This document shows positions 35,838 to 45,557 of a stretch of DNA of 45,557 nucleotides, piece by piece; position 1 is the stretch's first letter; each line of letters begins with the position of its first letter. The stretch is from Saccoglossus kowalevskii. Its lineage: Eukaryota; Hemichordata; Enteropneusta; Harrimaniidae. A program made the position numbers and the translations under genes. Under the pieces are notes generated by a model. The model was not told the DNA's origin and searched no databases. It saw nothing but the letters and a program-made list of their open reading frames with translations. The stretch is taken from positions 4,300 through 49,856 of the forward strand of contig NW_003105643.1 in the NCBI RefSeq assembly GCF_000003605.2, in the 5' to 3' direction.

Positions 35838-38144
35838 TTCGTTGACTTGGCTAATTGCCTTCTAATGTTTCTACTGATATGTGCAATAGCTACTTACTGC
35901 TTGTCTCTATATCCCAACTGCTTCTCACTGCTCCATAAGTCAGTGCCAGGTGTATATCATAGTTATAAAACATACTGCCAGTTACTGACATATGCTTGGT
36001 TGTCTTGGCTAATTGCCTTCTTATGTTTCCACTGATATGTGCAATAGCTACTTACTGCTTGTCTCTATATCCCAACTGCTTCTCACTGCTCCTTATGTCA
36101 TTGCCAGATGTATATCATAGACATAAAACATACTGCCAGTTACTGACATATGCTTGGTTGACATGGCTAATTGCTTTCTTATGTTTCTACTGATATGTGC
36201 AGTAGCTACATACTGATTCTCTATATCCCAACTGCTTCTCACTGCTCTTTAAGTCAGTGCCAGATGTATATCATAGATAAAAAACATACTGCCAGTTACT
36301 GACATTTGCTTGGTTGACTTGGCTAATTGCCTTCTTATGTTTGTACTGATATGTGCAATAGCTACTTACTGCTTGTCTCTATACCCCAACTGCTTCTCAC
36401 TGCTCCTTAAGTCAGTGCCAGATGTATATCATAGACATAAAACATACTGCCAGTTACTGAAATATGCTTGGTTGACTTGGCTAATTGCCTTCTTATGTTT
36501 CCACTGATATGTGCAATGGCTACTTACTGCTTGTCTCTATATCCCAACTGCTTCTCACTGCTCCTTAAGTCAGTGCCAGATGTATATCATAGACATAAAA
36601 CATACTGCCAGTTACTGACATATGCTTGGTTGACTTGGCTAATTGCCTTCTTATGTTTCCACTGATATGTGCAATGGCTACTTACTGCTTGTCTCTATAT
36701 CCCAACTGCTTCTCACTGCTCTCTAAGTCAGTGCCAGATGTATATCATGGACATAAAACATACTGCCAGTTACTGACATATGCTTGGTTGACTTGGCTAA
36801 TTGCCTTCTAATGTTTCTACTGATGTGTGCAATAGCTACTTACTGCCTGTCTCTATATCCCAACTGCTTCTCACTGCTCCTTACGTCAGTGCCAGATGTA
36901 TATCATAGACATTAAACATACTGCCAGTTACTGGCATATGCTTCGTTGACTTGGCTAATTGCCTTCTAATGTTTCCACATATAAGTGCAATAGCTACTTA
37001 CTGCTTGTCTCTATATCCCAACTGCTTCTCACTGCTCCTTAAGTCAGTGCCAGATGTATATCATAGACATAAAACATACTTCCAGTTACTGACATATGCT
37101 TGGTTGACTTGGCCAATTGCCTTCTTATGTTTACACTGGTATGTCCAATGGCTACTTACATGCTTGTCTCTATATCCCAACTGCTTCTCACTGCTCCTTA
37201 AGTCAGTGCCATATGTGCATCATAGACATAAAACATACTGCCAGTTACTGACATATGCTTGGTTCACTTGGCTAATTGCCTTCTAATGTTTCTATTGATA
37301 TGTGCAATAGCTACTTACTGCCTGTCTCTATATCCCAACTGCTTCTCACTGCTCCTTAAGTCAGTGCCAGATGTATATCATAGACATTAAACATACTGCC
37401 AGTTACTGGCCTATGCTTGGTTGACTTGGCTAATTGCCTTCTAATGTTTCTATTGATATGTGCAATAGCTACTTACTGCTTGTCTCTATATCCCAACTGC
37501 TTCTCACTGCTCTCTAAGTCAGTGCCAGATGTATATCATAGACATAAAACATACTGCCAGTTACTGACATATGCTTGGTTGACTTGGCTAATTGCTTTCT
37601 TATGTTTCTACTGATGTGTGCAGTAGCTACATACTGATTCTCTATATCCCAACTGCTTCTCACTGCTCTCTAAGTCAGTGCCAGATGTATATCATAGATA
37701 AAAAACATACTGCCAGTTACTGACATATGCTTGGTTGACTTGGCTAATTGCCTTCTTATGTTTGTACTGATATGTGCAATAGCTACTTACTGCTTGTCTC
37801 TATATCCCAACTGCTTCTCACTGCTCCTTAAGTCAGTGCCAGATGTATATCATAGACATAAAACATACTGTCAGTTACTGACATATGCTTGGTTGACTTG
37901 GCTAATTTCCTTCTTATGTTTCCACTGATATGTGCAATAGCTACTTACTGCTTGTCTCTATATCCCAACTGCTTCTCACTGCTCCTTAAGTCAGTGCCAG
38001 ATGTATATCATAGACATAAAACATACTGCCAGTTACTGACATATGCTTGGTTGACTTGGCTAATTGCCTTCTAATGTTTCTACTGATATGTGCAGTAGCT
38101 ACTTACTGATTCTCTATATCCCAACTGCTTCTCACTGCTCCTTA

Positions 38145-38420
38145 AGTCAGTGCCAGATGTATATCATAGACATAAAACATACTGCCAGTTACTGACATAT
38201 GCTTGGTTGACTTGGCTAATTGCTTTCTTATGTTTCTACTGATATGTGCAATGGCTACTTACTGCTTTTCTCTATATCCCAACTGCTTCTCACTGCTCCT
38301 TAAGTCAGTGCCAGATGTATATCATAGACATAAAACATACTGCCAGTTACTGAAATATGCTTGGTTGACTTGGCTAATTGCCTTCTTATATTTCCACTGA
38401 TATGTGCAATAGCTACTTAC
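38145..38420 (+). repeat. duplicated block, copy at 44142-44417
   Basis: Spacing is 5997 bp. Both have GCAATGGCTAC with TACTGCTTTTCTC, CTGAAATATGC and CTTATATTTCCAC in order. The CTGAAATATGC change is also in the 35.2 and 36.4-kb units. Confidence 0.78.
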
Positions 38421-40736
38421 TGCCTGTCTCTATATCCCAACTGCTTCTCACTGCTCCTTAAGTCAGTGCCAGATGTATATCATAGACATTAAACATTCTG
38501 CGGGTTACTGGCCTATGCTTGGTTGACTTGGCTAATTGCCTTCTAATGTTTCTACTGATATGTGCAATAGCTACTTACTGCTTGTCTCTGTATCCCAACT
38601 GCTTCTCACTGCTCCATAAGTCAGTGCCAGGTGTATATCATAGTTATAAAACATACTGCCAGTTACTGACATATGCTTGGTTGACTTGGCTAATTGCCTT
38701 CTTATGTTTCCACTGATATGTGCAATAGCTACTTAGTACTTGTCTCTATATCCCAACTGCTTCTCACTGCTCTTTAAGTCAGTGCCAGATGTATATCATA
38801 GACATAAAGCATACTGCCAGTTACTGACATATGCTTGGTTGACTTGGCTAATTGCCTTCTAATGTTTGTACTGATATGTGCAATAGCTACTTACTGCTTG
38901 TCTCTATATCCCAACTGCTTCTCACTGCTCCTTAAGTCAGTGCCATATGTGCATCATTGACATAAAACATACTGCCAGTTACTGACATATGCTTGGTTGA
39001 CTTGGCTAATTGCCTTCTTATGTTTCCACTGATATGTGCAATAGCTACTTACTGCTTGTCTCTATATCCCAACTGCTTCTCACTGCTTCTTAAGTCAGTG
39101 CCAGATGTATATCATAGACATAAAACATACTGCCAGTTACTGACATATGCTTGGTTGACTTGGCTAATTGCCTTCTTATGTTTCCACTGATATGTGCAAT
39201 GGCTACTTACTGCTTCTCTCTATATCCCAACTGCTTCTCACTGCTCTCTAAGTCAGTGCCAGATGTATATCATAGATATAAAACATACTGCCAGTTACTG
39301 ACATATGCTTGGTTGACTTGGATAATTGCTTTCTTATGTTTCTACTGATATGTGCAGTAGCTACATACTGCTTGTCTCTATATCTCAACTGCTTCTCACT
39401 GCTCCTTAAGTCAGTGCCATATGTATATCATTGACATAAAACATACTGCCAGTTACTGACATATGCTTGGTTGACTTGGCTAATTGCCTTCTAATGTTTC
39501 TACTGATGTGTGCAATAGCTACTTACTGCTGTCTCTATATCCCAACTGCTTCTCACTGCTCGTTAAGTCAGTGCCAGATGTATATCATAGACATAAAACA
39601 TACTGCCAGTTACTGACATATGCTTGGTGACTTGGCTAATTGGCTTCTAATGTTTCCACTGATATGTGCAATAGATATTTACTGCTTATCTCTATATCCC
39701 AACTGCTTCTCACTGCTCCTTAAGTCAGTGCCATATGTATATCATTGACATAAAACATACTGCCAGTTACTGACATATGCTTGGTTGACTTGGCTAATTG
39801 CCTTCTAATGTTTGTACTGATATGTGCAATAGCTACTTACTGCTTGTCTCTATATCCCAACTGCTTCTCACTGCTCCTTAGGTCAGTGCCATATGTATAT
39901 CATTGACATAAAACATACTGCCAGTTACTGACATATGCTTGGTTGACTTCGCTTATTGCCTTCTAATGTTTGTACTGATATGTGCAATAGCTACATACTA
40001 CTTGCTTCTATATCCCAACTGCTTCTCACTGCTCCTTAAGTCAGTGCCAGATGTATATCATAGACATAAAACATACTGCCAGTTGCTGACATATGCTTGG
40101 TTCACTTGGCTAATTGCCTTCTAATGTTTCTATTGATATGTGCAATAGCTACTTACTGCCTGACTCTATATCCCAACTGCTTCTCACTGCTCCTTAAGTC
40201 AGTGCCAGATGTATATCATAGACATTAAACATACTGCCAGTTACTGACATATGCTTGGTTCACTTGGCTAATTGCCTTCTAATGTTTCTATTGATATGTG
40301 CAATAGCTACTTACTGCCTGTCTCTATATCCCAACTGCTTCTCACTGCTCCTTAAGTCAGTGCCATATGTATATCATAGCCATAAAACATACTGCCAGTT
40401 ACTGACATATGCTTGGTTGACTTGGCTAATTGCCTTCTAATGTTTGTACTGATATGTGCAATAGCTACATACTGCTTGTCTCTATATCCCAACTGCTTCT
40501 CACTGCTTCTTAAGTCAGTGCCAGATGTATATCATGGACATAAAACATACTGCCAGTTACTGACATATGCTTGGGTTGACTTGGCTAATTGCTTTCTAAT
40601 GTTTCTATTGATATGTGCAATAGCTACTTACTGCTTGTCTCTATATCCCAACTGCTTCTCACTGCTCTCTAAGTCAGTGCCAGATGTATATCATAGACAT
40701 AAAACATACTGCCAGTTACTGACATATGCTTGGTTG

Positions 40737-42328
40737 ACTTGGCTAATTGCTTTCTTATGTTTCTACTGATGTGTGCAGTAGCTACATACTGATTCTCTAT
40801 ATCCCAACTGCTTCTCACTGCTCTTTAAGTCAGTGCCAGATGTATATCATAGATAAAAAACATACTGCCAGTTACTGACATATGCTTGGTTGACTTGGCT
40901 AATTGCCTTCTTATGTTTGTACTGATATGTGCAATAGCTACATACTACTTGTCTCTATATCCCAACTGCTTCTCACTGCTCCTTAAGTCAGTGCCAGATG
41001 TATATCATAGACATAAAACATACTGTCAGTTACTGACATATGCTTGGTTGACTTGGCTAATTGCCTTCTTATATTTCCACTGATATGTGCAATAGCTACT
41101 TACTGCTTGTCTCTATATCCCAACTGCTTCTCACTGCTCCTTAAGTCAGTGCCAGATGTATATCATAGACATAAAACATACTGCCAGTTACTGACATGTG
41201 CTTGGTTGACTTGGCTAATTGCCTTCTTATGTTTCCACTGATAAGTGCAATAGCTACTTACTGCTTGTCTCTATATCCCAACTGCTTCTCACTGCTCCTT
41301 AAGTCAGTGCCAGATGTATATCATAGACATAAAACATACTGCCAGTTACTGACATATGCTTGGTTGACTTGGCCAATTGCCTTCTTATGTTTCCACTGGT
41401 ATGTCCAATGGCTACATACATGCTTGTCTCTATATCCCAACTGCTTCTCACTGCTCCTTAAGTCAGTGCCATATGTGCATCATAGACATAAAACATACTG
41501 CCAGTTACTGACATATGCTTGGTTCACTTGGCTAATTGCTTTCTTATGTTTCTACTGATGTGTGCAGTAGCTACATACTGATTCTCTATATCCCAACTGC
41601 TTCTCACTGCTCTTTAAGTCAGTGCCAGATGTATATCATAGATAAAAAACATACTGCCAGTTACTGACATATGCTTGGTTGACTTGGCTAATTGCCTTCT
41701 TATGTTTGTACTGATATGTGCAATAGCTACATACTACTTGTCTCTATATCCCAACTGCTTCTCACTGCTCCTTAAGTCAGTGCCAGATGTATATCATAGA
41801 CATAAAACATACTGTCAGTTACTGACATATGCTTGGTTGACTTGGCTAATTGCCTTCTTATATTTCCACTGATATGTGCAATAGCTACTTACTGCTTGTC
41901 TCTATATCCCAACTGCTTCTCACTGCTCCTTAAGTCAGTGCCAGATGTATATCATAGACATAAAACATACTGCCAGTTACTGACATGTGCTTGGTTGACT
42001 TGGCTAATTGCCTTCTTATGTTTCCACTGATAAGTGCAATAGCTACTTACTGCTTGTCTCTATATCCCAACTGCTTCTCACTGCTCCTTAAGTCAGTGCC
42101 AGATGTATATCATAGACATAAAACATACTGCCAGTTACTGACATATGCTTGGTTGACTTGGCCAATTGCCTTCTTATGTTTCCACTGGCATGTCCAATGG
42201 CTACATACATGCTTGTCTCTATATCCCAACTGCTTCTCACTGCTCCTTAAGTCAGTGCCATATGTGCATCATAGACATAAAACATACTGCCAGTTACTGA
42301 CATATGCTTGGTTCACTTGGCTAATTGC
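40737..42328 (+). repeat. 789-bp tandem duplication, five monomers twice
   Basis: Copy one (about 40737-41525) and copy two (about 41526-42314) are adjacent. I compared them base by base and found one difference, T at 41400 against C at 42189. Both carry GACTGATGTG-type 156-bp, CTTATATTTCC, CATGTGCTTGG, a GATAAGTGC unit and a 159-bp-class unit with CTACATACATGC. The ends fall in monomer positions 8-21, where flanks differ (TTGGTTGAC against TTGGTTCAC, TTGCTTTC against TTGCCTTC). This is among the most recent rearrangements in the window. Confidence 0.93.
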
Positions 42329-42687
42329 CTTCTAATGTTTCTATTGATATGTGCAATAGCTACTTACTGCCTGTCTCTATATCCCAACTGCTTCTCACTG
42401 CTCCTTAAGTCAGTGCCAGATGTATATCATAGACATTAAACATACTGCCAGTTACTGGCCTATGCTTGGTTGACTTGGCTAATTGCCTTCTAATGTTTCT
42501 ACTGATATGTGCTCTAGCTACTTACTGCTTGTCTCTATATCCCAACTGCTTCTCACTGCTCTCTAAGTCAGTGCCAGATGTATATCATAGACATAAAACA
42601 TACTGCCAGTTACTGACATATGCTCGGTTGACTTGGCTAATTGCTTTCTTATGTTTCTACTGATATGTGCAGTAGCTACATACTGAT

Positions 42688-44030
42688 TCTCTATATCCCA
42701 ACTGCTTCTCACTGCTCTTTAAGTCAGTGCCAGATGTATATCATAGATAAAAACATACTGCCAGTTACTGACATATGCTTGGTTGACTTGGCTAATTGCC
42801 TTCTTATGTTTGTACTGATATGTGCAATAGCTACTTACTGCTTGTCTCTATATCCCAACTGCTTCTCACTGCTCCTTAAGTCAGTGCCAGATGTATATCA
42901 TAGACATAAAACATACTGTCAGTTACTGACATATGCTTGGTTGACTTGGCTAACTGCCTTCTTATGTTTCCACTGATATGTGCAATAGCTACTTACTGCT
43001 TGTCTCTATATCCCAACTGCTTCTCACTGCTCCTTAAGTCAGTGCCAGATGTATATCATAGACATAAAACATACTTCCAGTTACTGACATATGCTTGGTT
43101 GACTTGGCTAATTGCCTTCTTATGTTTCCACTGATATGTGCAATAGCTACTTACTGCTCGTCTCTATATCCCAACTGCTTCTCACTGCTCCTTAAGTCAG
43201 TGCCAGATGTATATCATAGACATAAAACATACTTCCAGTTACTGACATATGCTTGGTTGACTTGGCCAATTGCCTTCTTATGTTTCCACTGGTATGTCCA
43301 ATGGCTACTTACATGCTTGTCTCTATATCCCAACTGCTTCTCACAGCTCCTTAAGTCAGTGCCATATGTGCATCATAGACATAAAACATACTGCCAGTTA
43401 CTGGCCTATGCTTGGTTGACTTGGCTAATTGCCTTCTAATGTTTCTATTGATATGTGCAATAGCTACTTACTGCTTGTCTCTATATCCCAACTGCTTCTC
43501 ACTGCTCTCTAAGTCAGTGCCAGATGTATATCATAGACATAAAACATACTGCCAGTTACTGACATATGCTTGGTTGACTTGGCTAATTGCTTTATTATGT
43601 TTCTACTGATGTGTGCAGTAGCTACATACTGATTCTCTATATCCCAACTGCTTCTCACTGCTCTTTAAGTCAGTGCCAGATGTATATCATAGATAAAAAA
43701 CATACTGCCAGTTACTGACATATGCTTGGTTGACTTGGCTAATTGCCTTCTTGTGTTTGTACTGATATGTGCAATAGCTACTTACTGCTTGTCTCTATAT
43801 CCCAACTGCTTCTCACTGCTCCTTAAGTCAGTGCCAGATATATATCATAGCCATTAAACATACTGCCAGTTACTGGCATATGCTTCGTTGACTTGGCTAA
43901 TTTCCTTCTTATGTTTCCACTGATATGTGCAATAGCTACTTACTGCTTGTCTCTATATCCCAACTGCTTCTCACTGCTCTTTAAGTCAGTGCCAGATGTA
44001 TATCATAGACATAAAACATACTGCCAGTTA
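42688..44030 (+). repeat. distal copy of the 4644-6140 block
   Basis: It matches the proximal copy but joins a 159-bp-class monomer (43253-43411) directly to the monomer at 43412. The junction is GTTACTGGCCTATGC, where the proximal copy has a further unit. Loss of exactly one unit keeps the repeat phase, as unequal exchange would do. A private change is TGCTCGTCTC near 43155. Confidence 0.82.
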
Positions 44031-44969
44031 CTGACATATGCTTGGTTGACTTGGCTAATTGCTTTCTTATGTTTCTACTGATATGTGCAATGGCTACTTA
44101 CTGCCTGTCTCTATATCCCAACTGCTTCTCACTGCTCTTTAAGTCAGTGCCAGATGTATATCATAGACATAAAACATACTGCCAGTTACTGACATATGCT
44201 TGGTTGACTTGGCTAATTGCTTTCTTATGTTTCTACTGATATGTGCAATGGCTACTTACTGCTTTTCTCTATATCCCAACTGCTTCTCACTGCTCCTTAA
44301 GTCAGTGCCAGATGTATATCATAGACATAAAACATACTGCCAGTTACTGAAATATGCTTGGTTGACTTGGCTAATTGCCTTCTTATATTTCCACTGATAT
44401 GTGCAATAGCTACTTACTGCTTGTCTCTATATCCCAACTGCTTCTCACTGCTCCTTAAGTCAGTGCCATATGTGCATCATAGACATAAAACATACTGCCA
44501 GTTACTGACATATGCTTGGTTGACTTGGCTAATTGCCTTCTTATGTTTCCACTGATATGTGCAATAGCTACTTACTGCTTGTCTCTATATCCCAACTGCT
44601 TCTCACTGCTCCATAAGTCAGTGCCAGGTGTATATCATAGTTATAAAACATACTGCCAGTTACTGACATATGCTTGGTTGACTTGGCTAATTGCCTTCTA
44701 ATGTTTCTATTGATATGTGCAATAGCTACTTACTGCCTGTCTCTATATCCCAACTGCTTCTCACTGCTCCTTAAGTCAGTGCCATATGTATATCATTGAC
44801 ATAAAACATTCTGCCAGTTACTGACATATGCTTGGTTGACTTGGCTAATTGCCTTCTTATGTTTGTACTGATATGTGCAATAGCTACTTACTGCTTGTCT
44901 CTATATCCCAACTGCTTCTCACTGCTCCATAAGTCAGTGCCAGGTGTATATCATAGTTATAAAACATAC

Positions 44970-45390
44970 TGTCAGTTACTGACATATGCTTGGTTGACTT
45001 GGCTAATTGCCTTCTTATATTTCCACTGATATGTGCAATAGCTACTTACTGCTTGTCTCTATATCCCAACTGCTTCTCACTGCTCCTTAAGTCAGTGCCA
45101 GATGTATATCATAGACATAAAACATACTGCCAGTTACTGACATATGCTTGGTTGACTTGGCTAATTGCCTTCTTATGTTTGTACTGATATGTGCAATAGC
45201 TACTTACTGCTTGTCTCTATATCCCAACTGCTTCTCACTGCTCCTTAAGTCAGTGCCATATGTATATCATAGACATAACACATACTGCCAGTTACTGACA
45301 TATGCTTGGTTGACTTGGCTAATTGCCTTCTTATGTTTCCACTGATATGTGCAATGGCTACTTACTGCTTGTCACTATATCCCAACTGCT
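44970..45390 (+). repeat. duplicated block, copy at 21450-21870
   Basis: Spacing is 23520 bp. Shared rare changes are TGTCAGT, CTTATATTTCC, CATAACACATAC and CTTGTCACTATATCCC. The match ends at about 45393. Confidence 0.8.
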
Positions 45391-45557
45391 TCTCACAGCT
45401 CCTTAAGTCAGTGCCATATGTGCATCATAGACATAAAACATACTGCCAGTTACTGACATATGCTTGGTTCACTTGGCTAATTGCCTTCTAATGTTTCTAG
45501 TGATATGTGGAATAGCTACTTACTGCCTGTCTCTATATCCCAACTGCTTCTCACTTG
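45391..45557 (+). repeat. last monomers in the window, of the 5.3-kb type
   Basis: From CACAGCTCC onward the sequence follows 5301-5460 and 7036-7195 (GTGCATCATAG, TTCACTTGG, TTTCTAGTGATATG) rather than continuing the 21.8-kb match. A block junction therefore lies within a monomer at about 45390. Private changes are GATATGTGGAATAGC near 45507 and CACTTG as the last six bases. Confidence 0.78.

Larger units (their letters stand above)
57..45557 (+). repeat. 158-bp satellite array, about 288 head-to-tail monomers
   Basis: The TTGGTTGACTTGGC motif recurs every 156-159 bp from 170 to the window end, always in the same orientation. Typical start series are 1113, 1271, 1429 and 4737, 4895, 5053. 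Neighbouring copies differ at a handful of diagnostic sites, and many copies match the modal sequence or differ at one or two bases. No foreign insertion was seen after position 57. The period divided by 3 leaves 2, so any reading frame shifts at each unit. The array continues past the right edge of the window. The family is not one I recognise, and a centromeric or pericentromeric site is an inference from organisation only. Confidence 0.98.

Noticed and set aside
485-45491. Over 130 plus-strand open frames of about 60-120 codons with similar hydrophobic, Cys-rich products
   Set aside because: They recur once per monomer, most begin at TTG rather than ATG, and neighbouring frames overlap in different phases because 158 is not a multiple of three. 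Their ends depend only on whether a copy reads TTCTAATG (stop) or TTCTTATG. They are by-products of the satellite, not genes.
57-45557. CRISPR array
   Set aside because: The whole 158-bp unit repeats. There are no short conserved repeats separated by unique spacers and no cas genes.
57-45557. CENP-B box, telomeric repeat, or alpha-satellite
   Set aside because: The CENP-B box needs CG-containing core bases that the modal unit lacks. No TTAGGG-like runs are present, and the period and sequence do not fit the 171-bp alpha-satellite.
45541-45557. Right-hand array boundary at the window end
   Set aside because: Only the last three bases or so depart from the repeat (CACTTG for CACTGC). One substitution or indel explains this as well as a boundary does.
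57-45557. A single regular higher-order repeat period for the whole array
   Set aside because: Block spacings of 314, 316, 474, 789, 1256, 1260, 1580, 1735, 4422, 4428 and 6165 bp coexist. No one period fits, so local mosaics were annotated instead.

Overview
The window is one tandem satellite DNA array and holds no gene that I can support. From about position 57 to the last base, a monomer of about 158 bp repeats head to tail, always in the same orientation, roughly 288 times. No transposon, RNA gene, CRISPR array, microsatellite tract or ordinary coding region interrupts it. The modal monomer occurs intact at 11360-11517. It is 39% GC, contains no CpG, and is pyrimidine-rich on the given strand (A40 C37 G25 T56). 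This organisation points to constitutive heterochromatin of a eukaryote, such as a centromere, pericentromere or subtelomere. I do not recognise the repeat family and cannot name the species; the lack of CpG fits a methylated genome but does not prove one.

Layout. Positions 1-56 do not match the repeat and look like the sequence flanking the array. Positions 57-484 are a truncated first copy followed by two unusual edge monomers. From 485 on, the array is homogeneous but built from recognisable variant classes. These are a 156-bp class (2-bp deletion, five linked substitutions), a 159-bp class (1-bp insertion, 11 copies), two 149-bp copies (same 9-bp deletion), a linked two-monomer cassette (11 copies), and one 168-bp monomer carrying a 10-bp microduplication.

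The classes are arranged in segmental duplications rather than one regular higher-order repeat. Clear cases are 12402-14137 with 16824-18559 (11 monomers, four differences found), a back-to-back 789-bp five-monomer duplication at 40737-42328 (one difference), 4644-6140 with 42688-44030 (one whole monomer lost in the second copy), and four blocks of 19.2-27.9 kb that recur in the same order at 34.1-40.5 kb. This is the pattern expected from repeated unequal exchange and gene conversion, or partly from misassembly.

Candidate functional structure: each monomer carries a 15-bp dyad (monomer positions 139-153) with one mismatched pair in the modal sequence. Two separate substitutions, on opposite arms, each make it a perfect 7-bp inverted repeat. 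A block at about 25505-25840 carries a dense cluster of single-base insertions and looks like poor consensus quality or a decayed patch. All open frames of 60 residues or more are by-products of the repeat. Monomer positions below count from the first base of the TTGGTTGACT motif. All repeat comparisons were made by eye, so block edges are accurate only to some tens of bases.
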